DNA from: Hsuehochloa calcarea
Lineage: Eukaryota > Streptophyta > Magnoliopsida > Poales > Poaceae
Direction of reading: 5' to 3'
NCBI GenBank assembly: GCA_036346395.1
Contig: JAYEVG010000036.1
Coordinates: 1-64,000 of the forward strand
Length of the DNA: 64,000 nt
How positions within the stretch are numbered: position 1 is the stretch's first letter; each line of letters starts with the position of its first letter. The notes beneath the pieces are model-generated. The model was given only the letters and a program-made list of their open reading frames with translations, made no database searches and was not told the DNA's origin. The position numbers and the translations under genes were made by a program. Shown here one piece after another: positions 1 through 10,930 of this stretch.

Positions 1-254
1 CAACTTTAAATGCTCTGTCAATATTTGTTTTACATTTTTGACCAATGCCAATTTGCTGAGCTTTTGGCATGAAAGTGGATTTCATGCTCTGCATTATCTG
101 TTATGGCTCACAAAGCTGCAACGTAAAATTACCATTTACTAGTCTAACAGCACAGTATAAGTTTCTAGTTTCTACGTTATATTATAAACTGTCGTTTGTC
201 CTTGATCATTTATCTCTTGGTGGTTTCTTGTCTGACTCAGATTGTTCTTTGCAG
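1..254 (+). other. Calreticulin intron (left part)
   Basis: T-rich sequence ending in a good acceptor (TTTGCAG) immediately before the first recognisable calreticulin exon. I see no upstream coding exon in these 254 bases, so the signal peptide, the N-domain and the start of the P-domain lie outside the window. Confidence 0.6.
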
Positions 255-1619
255 GGTTATGATGACATTCCCAAGGAAATTGCTGACCCTGACGCAAAGA
301 AGGTGCCGGTTTTGCCTATTCTTTTTTTTTTTTGAAACAATTTTTTTTGCCTTTTTACCCTTTGCTATCAGATGCATCAACCAGTATGCTGTTTCACATT
401 AATTTAACCAGCATGCAATTTCACATCATTCAATACCTATTGCAGCCTGAGGACTGGGATGACGAGGAAGATGGCGAATGGACAGCTCCCACCATTCCAA
501 ACCCCGAGTACAAGGGACCATGGAAGCAACAGGTATGATAATGACTAGGTAGTTCAAGTATTCTAGACGATCTTCAATGTGCGTTACCAGTTCTGACATG
601 AGCCTTTTGTGTATTCAGAAAATTAAGAACCCCAACTACAAGGGCAAATGGAAGGCACCTTTGATCGATAACCCAGGTACATTTACATTCACCTTTTTAT
701 TTTTGAAAAGCGATAAATTCACCTCAGACTAACTCTGCTGTCTATTTCACTTTTCTTCTTACTTAATCCAGTGAAATATTAAAGCTCATGTGAATTCTTT
801 TCTTGTTCGTACAGATTACAAGGATGACCCTTACATCTACGCTTTTGACAGTTTGAAACACATTGGCATTGAGCTGTGGCAGGTTAGTGCTTAATTCCAT
901 GAGACATTGTTATTTTCTGAAGTTTTTATTGAAAACCATTTATTTTGATTTCTTCTTTGACACCAGGTTAAGTCAGGAACTTTGTTTGACAACATTCTGA
1001 TCACTGATGACCCTGAGTATGCCAAGAAGTTTGCAGAAGAGACGTGGGGCAAGCATAAAGATGTATGTCGTTTTATCTATGGCGTTACAGCTTTGTTTTG
1101 TTTCAAGTTTGGCTATAATGGACCAAGTTATGTTTTTTTGGCAGGCTGAGAAGGCCGCCTTTGATGAGGCTGAGAAGAAGAGGCTCGAGGAGGTATTCAG
1201 CAAAACTCCACTTTCTGTGGCGTGTCATCCTTGTTTGCTGATGCAGAATCCTTTCTGATGAAAAACAAGAAATTATTTAGTAACTAATTTGCTGATGTTT
1301 TATCATTGCTAGGAATCTGCAAACACTAAGGACGACGGCGACGACGACGACGCAGATGTAAGCTCCGGATCGATTTGCTTGCCCTGAATGTCTCTAGCTA
1401 GATATAATGCCAGCCTTGTCATAACACAAGACGACATTTTCTTATGTACGGCAGGAGGATGAGGACGATGCAGACGGTGGCAAAGCTGGTATCAGCACCG
1501 AGGAGGAGATCAAGGTTGCAGACTCCGCCGATGAGAAACCACAGGACAGCAAGGTGTCTGATCAAGAGAAGGCAGAGAACAGCAAGGATGGTTCTTCTTT
1601 TGAGAAGGACGAGCTTTAG
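255..1619 (+). CDS. CRT: Calreticulin, 3' half (eight exons, C-terminal 204 residues)
   Basis: Lectin-like, calcium-binding chaperone of the ER lumen that helps fold glycoproteins. Exons are 255-302, 446-532, 619-676, 815-882, 967-1062, 1145-1192, 1313-1357 and 1455-1619. All are bounded by GT/AG and all phases close without correction. The visible protein starts with GYDDIPKE and carries the P-domain blocks PEDWDDEEDGEW, IPNPEYKGPW and IKNPNYKGKW. It continues with the conserved DDPYIYAFDSLK and IGIELWQVKSGTLFDNI, then an EK-rich C-domain, and ends in KDEL. Calnexin is excluded because there is no transmembrane segment. The C-domain is only moderately acidic. The ER-retrieval tetrapeptide is KDEL, whereas HDEL is usual in plants. 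The gene converges on the SNU23 gene downstream. The 5' half is cut off by the window edge. Confidence 0.95.
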
Positions 1620-1885
1620 AGAGTAGTGTTTTTTTTTGTTGTTGTTGCGGTAGAGCTATCCCATTAGAAGAAGGCCATGATGCATTTTGGCAACAAGTAT
1701 CTCGTCCGGTAACTTTTCTGAATGAAAGTATATTTGCCGTTAGCTCGGCAGTTGGATGAATGTCCATTGCCTGAGCAAATTCGGCCGAGTGGTGCAGGCA
1801 ATCACTAAGCAGAATGAACTGTGTGTTGGATCTTGTTAGCATCGTGGACTATAGAATTGGTCATTATCCTTTGTTGGCTGTCGAT

Positions 1886-1904
1886 CCGGTCCGGTCCGGT
1901 CCGG
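1886..1904. repeat. (CCGGT)n microsatellite
   Basis: About four copies of CCGGT downstream of the calreticulin stop codon. Confidence 0.9.
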
Positions 1905-1954
1905 CAGCTTGTTTGGTCTCGTTGTTGTTTCTTGCTCGTCTGCAAACCAAAACT

Positions 1955-1958
<4 letters not shown>

Positions 1959-1988
<30 letters not shown>
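1959..1988. repeat. (GA)15 microsatellite
   Basis: Uninterrupted GA dinucleotide run of about 30 bases, 340 bases after the calreticulin stop. Confidence 0.95.
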
Positions 1989-1992
<4 letters not shown>

Positions 1993-2764
1993 CTTGTTTA
2001 TCCTTCCTGGCATCATCATCTAGCTAATCTAATGGACTGCATATGCTATGCTTGTTCGATTCACCGAACATTGGATCGACGCCTGCCGAATGGGCACCGG
2101 TTCTTCTCGTTTTCTAGACTACATGGCAAAAGCTACACTACATGACTACAGAGCAAATTCTAAAATCTGCAGGCCTGCAATATTATCTTGTTTTATGGTG
2201 CTCGTCAATATATTACATTGGCTTCAATTTGTGAAGGTGACAGGGAGGCCGCTGCTTCTGGGCTACTTTGTGGAGCCTTATTACTCAGAAAAAGCTAACA
2301 TTACTGCATTCTCAAAGCCATTCTCAAAACCTTAAGTATTGAGTGATTTTCGTTCGTTCTCTCTATAATTTTTACGCCTTTAGATCAGAGCGTAAGTACA
2401 TTGCACAAGATTACGGATTGTTCTCTTGCAACTGATGCAGCATGTAGGCAGTCATCCTATTTCTCAAAGATGAGATGTTCTCAAATGATCACAGACTTAC
2501 AACAAAGTCACCGTTCACTCCTGGATACTCCATTAGAGAGGTTGAATTGTTTCAACATTAAGCATCACTGACTTAGGAAAACATTGTCAGGTGCCAGGTA
2601 CAAACAGCTTTTTTCAAGTCTAGGAAACTAATCCTTGCTTCGTAGCTCTGCGTCATAAAATCCAAATTACCACTCTATCTTGTGATCCAGGTGCATATGG
2701 CCTTGACGGCTTGACCATGTCTTCAGCAGCCACACGTCACCGAAAAGATGCCACCTGAAAGCAT

Positions 2765-5700
2765 TCACTTCTTGGAGGAACGGAACCCTCCAAAACCCAT
2801 CATAGCAGCAACATCAGGGTCGATGTCCTCAGGTTCATTCTGGGCAGCCTGCTCTTTCTGAGACAATTTGGTATCCAGTTATTATTAATTCTACTGATTC
2901 TCACAGCCCACAGGACCGTTAACCGAAAGTTTTGTATCAAAGGGAAAACAGATAGTACAAACAGGCAGTGATCCACATGCATAGTGGCACTTACCTTCTT
3001 CTCCTTCTTCTTTTCTTTGCGTTGACGCTTCCTCTCTTCCTCCTCTTGCTGTTGTTTCAATATTCTCTCATCCAAATCTGAAGAACAAGCAAGGGGGAAT
3101 TTTAGCTTTTAGACAGCAATCTAAGAGATAATTCCATAGGCTCCCTTCACAGCTATCCACAGCAAAAAGGGAAAATGACATCTTGTATGATGTTTTTTTT
3201 GCGTTTTCTCACCTTGTTCGCTAAAGCTACTTGGATCTTTCCTCTTCTTAAGTGACTCAAACCTTTTTTGAACCTGCAGCCAGAAAAAGTTAATAATACG
3301 AAGATACAAAAGGTAACTATGCAAGCATTTACCCACTTGTCTTACATAACCCAACCACCAGCACCATGATGTAACCCAAGTCTGAATGAGGCAATGTTTT
3401 TAATCCAACAAACAAGCTCAGATGTTCTACCTGTTCGAGTGATGCCCTTTCAACACGCATAGACATGCCCAATGCTCTCTGATCTGTCAAACGTTCAAAC
3501 CATGAAACATGAAGCTGATGATTGCTAGGTTTGATACACCAACTAAACTTAAACAGAGTTTCCAGTTACTTACGCTTCTTGCCATTTATATGATCCAAAT
3601 AATTAGCTGAATCTTTAACAACACACTCACATACTGAACAGTAGTATCCAGCCTGCCAGAAAGTTGGTAGAATTGAGAACAATTTTTTATGTGACGAGTG
3701 AGCATGAACAATAACTAGTTAACTCTTATCTTTACTATTATAAAAGGACTTGGTGGTGATGGTAAGTCTGCCATCTACCTCCCTACCTCTTGAATTGGTA
3801 GGATCTTTTGTGGTTAGATATGTGCATACATGCACATGTTACTATAAGAACAGGTGTTTTGTGATAAGACTCTTTGTGGCTTCTTGATTGGATGCAAATT
3901 ATGTATGCAACTTTTAGATGTAGGGATAAGCACCTTATGTATATTGGTTTTTTAAGTTTAGAGCTTATAAATGTTTATTTGAGATCCATTGCAACGCACG
4001 GGCACTCGGCTATTTAACTCTTAAATCTTTTGTAATCATGCTCAACACCCCAGGCAGGAGAAGTTAATTTCTGTAGCAATAGTACGGTTCTAAACAGCAT
4101 TGGCATGTTAAAAGACAAGCAAGTAATGAATCAATTGCTAATGAATATCGTCTGACTGTGGAAACATGAGACTCAAATCTAGAGAGAAAAATAGCGTACA
4201 TAACAGTCTTCTGATATGATCTCACCAAGTTTTCTTAAGTAAAAAAATTAAACAAATTGGAAAATTATACTCTTGATTCCAGCATGTTTATCAAGGAGTA
4301 AGCCTAACTGAAAATTTTACGAATAACACGTACTTATGAGATTTCGGGACAAACCTGCTGACTCAAAGGTGCAATTGGGGTTACCACCTGAAAAAAGGGC
4401 CAATGAAGAACATGATTAGTTACGATTTTAATTAAATGGGTGCCTATTTTCTAAAAGTAGCTTTTTAGCAGACTAAAAGCAGCTTGTTGATGGTAAATGA
4501 CCAAACCAAGTCATTTATACAAATAACATTCATATCTGGCCCTAGAGTTACATAGTTTTTTGAGTCATTCAATGGTATAAAACTAAACAAATAAAGTGCT
4601 GATTAAACTATATAAGAACATAGCTAGGAAGACTTCATTTTGTATTAGGTTTTTTAGTTTCTTCTTTCTCATTATTTAATCCTCTTCCAATATTCAAATC
4701 TTAAGCATAATTTTATGATTTTCATCCGTATAATTCACAACGAAGAAGCATATTGTGCTTTCGTATGGGAAACATTGTACTACTCAAAGTGCTTATGCAT
4801 TGTCCTACACTCAGTCATGCAGCATACTACTCAAAGGAGTTCTCCAATGAATTCAAATTTCATGATCTGAAGCAAAATAAACAACATCAACATGGTAAAT
4901 ATACTACAAAATGTGATGCAAATGAAGTATCAAATACTAAAATTGCTGACAAATGCCTAGTCTTGTATTCACGGATGAGCTTAGTTGAAGGGGGACTTCT
5001 GTACATATGCTAATACAGATAATAATTCTTATGGTGTTTGGTTATAAGTGCCCAATACTAAGCTATATGTTATGGCTGTTTGACAGTATCTATGGGCAAA
5101 TAGTAGCAATGTAGCATAAAGAACATACCATGATATGAAGATAAAAAATCACATATCAACAACCAATTATTGAAATCAAGCATAAACATCCAGCCCCAAA
5201 TGCTAGGTTACAACTTACAAAAACCCAATACTAATTTGACAATGCACCAAGCAAGACAATACATCTATACATCACATATCAACAACCAGGAAGTATATCC
5301 CATTGATTCGATAGGTCATACAACATGAGGAATCATGGGAAAACCAAGATAAAACGACAAAAGAAAACTTATTAGAATGAAAGATGATCTGACAAACCTG
5401 AGTCTTGCCAAGACGAGACTCAAGGTCAACTTCATAGTCCCTATGCTTTAAAGGTTGTCTTTGCACAGGAGGGCCCTTATCTGTAATTCATAGTCGAAAA
5501 GAAATAAATTTTACAAGAACAAAAATTGTACGATTACAAATAACAGAATTAACTTATAGTAGCAGTACATGCCCTTGCCTTTCCGGGCTTCCTCCTGCAT
5601 CACCAACAGAAAGACAAAATACAGTTAGCAGTATATCGAGAGAAAGAGAAGAAATATGAAGATGATTCTTTTGATCATTGAGAAAAATAGTAGAATGTGG

Positions 5701-5902
5701 CATGAGGACCTTCTCCTCCCTCTCCTCTGTCGAGCTCGCTCCAAGTACTCCTCCTTATCAAATTTCCTCCGGAAAGTGTTATCAACGCCGACTGGCTGCG
5801 CATCACAACAAGCAAAAGGTCAGCACAAATGCACCACACTGGCTTCTGAACCAACAAAAAGAATCTCCTTTTCAAGTAGAAGCAACTCACATTGCCAGAC
5901 AT
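2765..5902 (-). CDS. SNU23: SNU23/ZMAT2-type U4/U6.U5 tri-snRNP zinc-finger protein (ten exons)
   Basis: Family members are components of the spliceosomal tri-snRNP and act in the nucleus. Exons in order are 5902-5891, 5795-5710, 5594-5573, 5480-5398, 4387-4355, 3652-3574, 3483-3431, 3273-3213, 3077-2995 and 2857-2765, about 201 residues. The N-terminus (MSGN) is followed by FRRKFDKEEYLERA, then KHRDYEVDLESRLGKTQ. Next comes a matrin-type C2H2 finger (C-x2-C-x12-H-x5-H, starting YYCSVCECVV), GMSMRVERASLEQ, a Lys/Glu-rich helix and the tail MMGFGGFRSSKK. These blocks match the ZMAT2 family along its length. Exon 2 is 86 bases where phase requires 87: a G appears to be missing from the AGGAGAGGG stretch near 5720. 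The 22-base exon 3 seems to end at a GC donor (5572). Family identity is certain; the frameshift is probably a sequence error. Confidence 0.9.
3719..4023. mobile_element. Non-autonomous Helitron-like insertion in a SNU23 intron
   Basis: The 5' end is A|TCTTTACTATTATAAAAG at 3729. The 3' end is GCAACGCACGGGCACTCGG then CTA|T near 4012. This is the TC...(hairpin)...CTR-type architecture and base composition of short grass Helitrons, inserted between A and T. The body is about 284 bases with no coding sequence. Unusually, a 10-base direct repeat TTAACTCTTA lies exactly on both sides (3719-3728 and 4014-4023), which Helitrons do not normally make. It lies between exons 5 and 6 of SNU23. Confidence 0.6.
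4388..5397 (-). other. Large SNU23 intron, about 1 kb
   Basis: AT-rich intron between the exons ending at 5398 and starting at 4387. A short open frame near 4753-5013 resembles nothing I know. I see no clear mobile element apart from T- and A-rich tracts. Confidence 0.55.
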
Positions 5903-6695
5903 CTTGCCCTGCCCACTGCCAAGCAGTTGCTACCTACGAATCACACACACAAGCAGCATAAGAAACAAGCAACCGCACTACGAGCCAGGCGACGAGGCCC
6001 TACGGAGTACAACCTAGCCTAAATCGAAGCACCTAAGGATGCAGGAATCGGGTGGGAAAAGAAGAAAAGGAAAGATTCCTTGCGGAACCGCGGATTAGGG
6101 CAGGTCGAAACCAAACAAATCGAGTCGGGCTAGGGATTACCAAGGGATGCTTATCCGGATCTCCAATCGAGTAGGAGGTGTATTCTTGTCTTGGAGGAGA
6201 TCGATCAATGTCTCCTCTCCTCTCTTGCTCGGCCTCGCCGTCGGCGTCCTGCAGCTATCGGTCGCCGTCGGCGAAGCTGCGCGAGTCGGTCGAGAGGAGG
6301 AACAAAGCCAACTCACGCTGCAGGAAGAGGAGAAGCGAGAGAAGAAGCAGAGGCAGAGGCAGCAAAGCCCACCGTTGGATAGGAATCACGCAGTGCTGAT
6401 CTAATTGGGCATGATGTCCAGGGGAATTTTGTCAAGGACTCCCTTGATTATGCTGTATTGCACTAGGCTGCCTGCCTGGACTGGATCGGAAATAAAAATC
6501 GCGATCGTGGAGGGCTCCTGGGTTAACCGTTGGATCAAACGTCTCGCGGCCAGGGCCGAGCGGACACGGGACGCGGGGTGAATTTTGCTAAAGAGCCCCT
6601 GATCTCTGTTGTATATTACCGTGAATATATATATGGTCTGGTTACTGTCGCCCGAGCCCCCTCGCCGACGGCCGCCTCACGCTGCTCCGGCGAGG
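5903..6695 (-). promoter_or_regulatory. SNU23 5' leader and promoter region
   Basis: Reading leftward, a CT-rich GC-rich leader (about 6140-6400) is followed by a possible donor (AGC|GTGAGT near 6315) and a possible acceptor (TTCGTAG| near 5935). This suggests a 5' UTR intron upstream of the ATG at 5902. The open frames here are low-complexity shadows. The assignment is inference; transcripts would settle it. Confidence 0.4.
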
Positions 6696-7595
6696 CCAGA
6701 CAGTGCAATTTATTGTATGGAGAAAAACTGCATCATACCACCCCAGTTGGACCTGAACAGTAACACAGTAACAAAAATACAGATAAATCATGCATTAGCA
6801 GTTCCTTGTGTTTTCCCCATCCTTACCATTGTCTCAGTAAACACCAGATAAAAAAAAGCAAAGCCTTATTGTTGCACTAAGACATAATGTATAGTATCTT
6901 TTCTTGCAACAAACATCAATGTTCTTGTCAAAAGAAGAAGAAAAAAATCAATACATGGAACAAAAGGTAACAAATTTACCAGACCTGCTACCTTGGGGTG
7001 AAAATTGTTTCATAGACATAGAATCAGAGTAATATTGACTGGAAACTCTCAGCGTTAGCTTGCAACTTGTTGGATCAGACATTCACAAGGGTTTCTCCCT
7101 TCCCTCTCATCACAGCAAAGACAAAGGCCTAATATGTATAGGGAGATTTTGAGGATTTGCCACAGCAAAAGATGCGAGTTCGATGATTTGTCACTTCATG
7201 TCTCACTGATACATGGGGACATGGAGTGACAAATAATTAAATGCACATCTTTATAGTGTCAAATCCTTAATAATTCCATACTTATAAACCAAAAATAATC
7301 AAAACAATAACTTTCACATAACCAATACAAACCAACAACAATGCCTCTACAAATTTCAGATCTAAAGAATAGCTTTAGCTAAACCCATTGGGATTAACAA
7401 ACAGCAGTGCCTAACATGTTTTAGAAAAATTCATGGATGGAATCGTTTCGGTTCAGGGCCTGGGGTTTTGTCTCGTCTTTTTAATATCCTTTTCCTTGTT
7501 ATTTTTATATTGTCTTCAGTTTTTTGCAAATAGGACCCCCAAAAGGAAGGAAATGATAGTCAGACTTGGAACCTAAGAGGTGTGTACTAATACCT
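6696..7595. repeat. Partial duplicate of the SEC13 5' region (copy 1)
   Basis: This segment aligns in direct orientation with 9782-10930 (shared anchors: GTGCAATTTATTGTATGGAG, CTCAGTAAACACCAGATAAA, CATTGGGATTAACAAAC, TTTTATATTGTCT). It lacks the bases matching about 10357-10798, which include the first leader exon. It also carries a small MITE (7141-7277) and a 35-base insertion near 7093 that copy 2 lacks. It lies between the SNU23 promoter and the SEC13 3' end. Confidence 0.85.
7141..7277. mobile_element. Small hairpin-forming MITE (137 bp)
   Basis: Present in copy 1 and absent from copy 2 of the duplication, so both edges are defined by comparison. Terminal inverted repeats share AGGATTTG(C/A)CAC about ten bases in from each end. 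An inner inverted pair is ATTTGTCACTTCATGTC and GACATGGAGTGACAAAT. ATA flanks both sides (7138-7140, 7278-7280). No coding capacity. Superfamily not resolved. Confidence 0.7.
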
Positions 7596-8340
7596 TGTCA
7601 CATTATATCTTGAAAACGACTAACGCCCGGACGTATGATGGAAGCTTTCTCATCATACGCTCTTCTCTATCGTTGCATCTAACTTGAAAGGGTTGATCTC
7701 AGCCATTTGATCGGACGCAACAAAAATCAGTGAGTCACAACAATTATTTAGTAATCTTTCAACAAAATCCCACTTCGGTTGCAACAAAGTCCATCACGGT
7801 GACTAGACGATGCAACAACATTGTAACAATTGAAGACACTTTTCACACATTTAGGCGAGCGACAAAGGTGGAGCTCATGGAGGCCACGACCAGACCATCG
7901 GTGGAGCTCGCAGAAGCCCTGACTGTCGCGGTTTCCTCCTCCTAGATCCACGGGAATGCCACCGGAGGGGAGGTGTGTAGACTGGAGTTTGACGGTGACT
8001 CAGTAATTGGGAGAGAAAGAGTGTGTGTGTGAGAGAGAGTGTGCGTGGGTGTGGGGACGAAGTGGCTTGTGTCTGGGGTAGTGAGAAAGGAAAAGGTGTT
8101 GGGGGCGGTGGAGCCATGTATGTGGACGAAGCGTCCGAACTGGATCACGGAAGCCATGACCATACCATCAGCGGAGCTTGCAGAAGCCCTATCTGCCACA
8201 GTGACCTCCTAGATCCACGAGGAAAAGGTGCTGAGGCGGTAGGGCTACGTATGTGGATGAAGCATCCGAACTCCATCCAGACGCTTCCTTTTATATATAT
8301 ATATATATTTATTTATTTATATTTCAGTTCTTTGTGATAA
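7596..8340. repeat. Degenerate tandem array, unit about 131-136 bp
   Basis: Two related blocks recur. GCAGAAGCCCT...CCTAGATCCACG occurs at about 7878-7955 and 8151-8222. GTATGTGGA(C/T)GAAGC(G/A)TCCGAACT occurs at about 8118-8148 and 8249-8278. Spacings of 131 and 273 bases imply a unit near 131-136 bases. The array also contains a GT/GA-rich stretch (8015-8055) and ends in an AT repeat (8291-8320). Possibly the body of a degraded DNA transposon; the weak ACGCCCGGACG/AGCGTCTGGATG ends are only suggestive. No gene. Confidence 0.6.
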
Positions 8341-8748
8341 TGGCAGGTAACCCCGATATCGTCCAGACGGCGGTGGAGGCCTCGCAGCATCTAGTGTGAT
8401 CGGCCGGCAAGACGATAGTTACAAACAGCCTATGCAGGTTACTAGTTCCAATAGATATAGGTACAATGCGCGAAATAAATACTGCTTGATTTGTACACAA
8501 GCTATGTTAAGCATCACGAGAAGCAAGATGATAAATGTAATTTTAACAGTGTATACGAGTACACGACCAGTAAATGTAATTAACAGTCTAAGCAGACGAG
8601 TGAAAAAAAACAGTCCAAGCAGACACTCCCAAGAAGGTGATCAAATATTCGATCTATCAGTTTGCACCGGTGAAAACACGTTACGCCATTGCTACTGGAA
8701 ACATGATATCTGAATCTGAAAAGAGCAGGAAACTATAGCACAAACTTC
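8341..8748 (-). other. SEC13 3' UTR and downstream
   Basis: Non-coding sequence immediately after the SEC13 stop codon. The first part probably holds the 3' UTR. I see no other feature. Confidence 0.4.
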
Positions 8749-9677
8749 CTACTGCTCGACCTCCGTCACCTGTGGCTCGACCTTCGTCACCTGCTCCCAT
8801 TGCCCATCTGACGCTTCCTTCCACAGGGTGATGTCACCATCGCCGGCAGCAACGGACAGCATGTTTCCTGTCAAGGACCAGGACACCCTCCATACTGGAG
8901 CCCCGAAGTCGTGCATCACCTTCCCTTCTTCCCACTTGTTCCCTTCTTTCCCCTTGGTCCAGATGACAACCTTACCATCTTGGGAGGCGCTGGCGATGGT
9001 CGACTTCGCAGGGCCCAAAACCGGTGCCCATGAAACATCTCTCACGCAGTCTGTGTGCATGTCAGAGACCAGAGCGCTCTCGAGTTTCCAGTTACCATTG
9101 ACAAACACCCACACCTTGACAACAGAGTCGAAGCCACCAGACACGAGCTTATGGATGAGCTGATCTGAGCCAACCATTGACCCAAGTGCTGTAGCTGGAG
9201 CCCACGAGACTGCCGTCACACCAACAGGGTGTGCCCTCTCGATGGTTGCAGTGTCCCATCCTCCATCAGGCCGCATGGTCATGACAGAGATGGTACCGTC
9301 GGAAGACCGCAGGCGAGGCAAAGTCCGAGCTCATGCGGAGCCCAAGCAATGGAGTTGACTGAGGACTTGTGGTTGCCGAACACATGGGCCTGAGACCATT
9401 GCCCAGCAGCACTCTCCTTCCAAACTATCACACGGCCATCATAGCCACAGGATGCAAGAATTGAACCATACTTGGGATGGGCCCATCCGACACGCCACAC
9501 AGGACCATAGTGGCTAGTGAGGGTTGCAAGAAGCTGGGATGGGGTGGATGCACCTCCAATGTTGACGATCTTCACGGTGGAGTCAGAGGAGGCTGTGGCA
9601 AGGCGCTTCCCGTAGTAGTCAATGGCAGAATCATGAACCATGTCCTTGTGGTCTAGCTCTATCTTCTTCGACGACAT
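8749..9677 (-). CDS. SEC13: SEC13 COPII coat / nuclear-pore WD40 protein, intronless CDS with one frameshift
   Basis: SEC13 pairs with SEC31 in the COPII outer cage on ER exit sites and is also part of the nuclear-pore Y-complex. The ATG at 9677 starts MSSKKIELDHKDMVHDSAID, followed by WD40 blades with YYGKRLATASSDSTVKI, GPVWRVGWAHPK, WAPHELGLCLACG, ISVMTMRPDGGWDT, DCVRDVSWAPVLG, SASQDGKVVIWTKG and PVWRVSWSLTGNMLSV. The frame breaks at about 9306-9311, where one G appears to be missing between LACG and SSDGTIS. The two frames together give about 309 residues, normal for SEC13, with no other break. The coding part has no intron; the 5' UTR is probably split. A recent pseudogene cannot be excluded, but the lack of any other damage favours a sequence error. 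Confidence 0.92.
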
Positions 9678-10930
9678 GGTGGTGCCAACCTAGTTTACAC
9701 CCCTGCCTTGACAGCCTCCTTTCTGGTCCTACACATGATTCAAATGAAGTAATGAGATTGATTCACCAATGCAAACAGCAGACCAGATAGTGCAATTTAT
9801 TGTATGGAGAAAAACTGCATCATACCACCCCAGTTTGACCTGAACAATACACAGTAACAAAAAATACAGAGAAAGCATGCATTAGCAGTTCCTTGTGTTT
9901 TTCCCCACCTTACCATTGTCTCAGTAAACACCAGATAAAAAAAAGCAAAACCTTATTGTTGCACTAAGACATAATGTATAGTATCTTTTCTTGCAACAAA
10001 CATCAATGTTCTTGTAAAAAAAATCAATGCATGGAACAAAAGGCAACACATTTACCAGGCTTGCTACTTTGGGTGAAAATTGTTTCATAGAAAATAGAAT
10101 AAGAGTAATATTGACTGAAAACTCTCAGCGTTAGCTTGCAACTTGTTGGATCAGACATTCACAAGGGCCTAATATTTATAGACCTAAAATAATCAAAACA
10201 GCAACTTTCATAGAACCAATACGAACCAACAACAATGCCTCTACATATTTCAGATCTAAAGAATAGCTTTCACTAAACCCATTGGGATTAACAAACGGCA
10301 GTGCCTAACATGTTTTAGAAAAATTCATGGATGGAATCGTTTCGGTTCAGGGCCTGCTCTACATCGAAGTTACAGGTTTACCATGAGATCTGACAAACTA
10401 CAACACGAATCATCATCTCTTCACACGCCAAACAACAGAAAAAAGAAACGCACTTGGATCATCGTAGCACTACCATCCACAACCTCCTCAATCCAAGGTC
10501 AAAATTTTCCAATGCACACACAGGGGCGGGGGATGTTAACGACCTCCGGAGAGGGGGCAGATCTGGCGAACGGTGGAAACGAAGGAAGGGGAGAAGAGCT
10601 CACCGCGCCGGCCACCGGTGTTCACGGAGAAGATCTACGGGAGGCGTTCGGACAGCAGAAGAGGAAGAAGAGTCGGATTCGTACCTCGCGCCGAGGAGGA
10701 GCACGGATCGGGAGCGGCGGATCGAAGAAACGCGCGAGAGACGACGTCGACGACTCTGGTTTCTTGCCTTCTCTTTCTTGCTCTGTCTCTCTGGTTCGTG
10801 GGGTTTTCTCTCTTTAATCTCCTTTTCCTGGTTATTTTTATATTGTCTCCGGTTTGTTTTGCAAATAGGACCTCAAAAGGAAGGAAATAATAGAATCAGA
10901 CTTGGAACTTTGGAGGCGTTTACTAGTAAC
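9678..10930 (-). promoter_or_regulatory. SEC13 split 5' UTR and promoter (copy 2 of the duplication)
   Basis: An acceptor (GTGTAG|GACC) at 9729 and a donor (GCGAG|GTACGA) at 10684 define a likely 956-base leader intron. The second leader exon starts at 9728 and a GC-rich leader exon starts upstream of 10685, with the promoter beyond about 10800. The intron and promoter sequence are repeated at 6696-7595. The plus-strand open frames here (10383-10966) are low-complexity shadows. Splicing is inferred from signals only. Confidence 0.55.

Larger units (their letters stand above)
1620..2764. other. 3' UTR and convergent intergenic spacer
   Basis: Spacer between the calreticulin stop and the SNU23 stop on the opposite strand. 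The first few hundred bases are probably calreticulin 3' UTR. The rest holds two microsatellites (listed separately). No coding sequence is recognisable; the open frames here are short and unlike known proteins. Confidence 0.5.

Noticed and set aside
255..1619. Calnexin as an alternative identity
   Set aside because: No membrane segment before the stop, a KDEL end, and calreticulin-specific block order.
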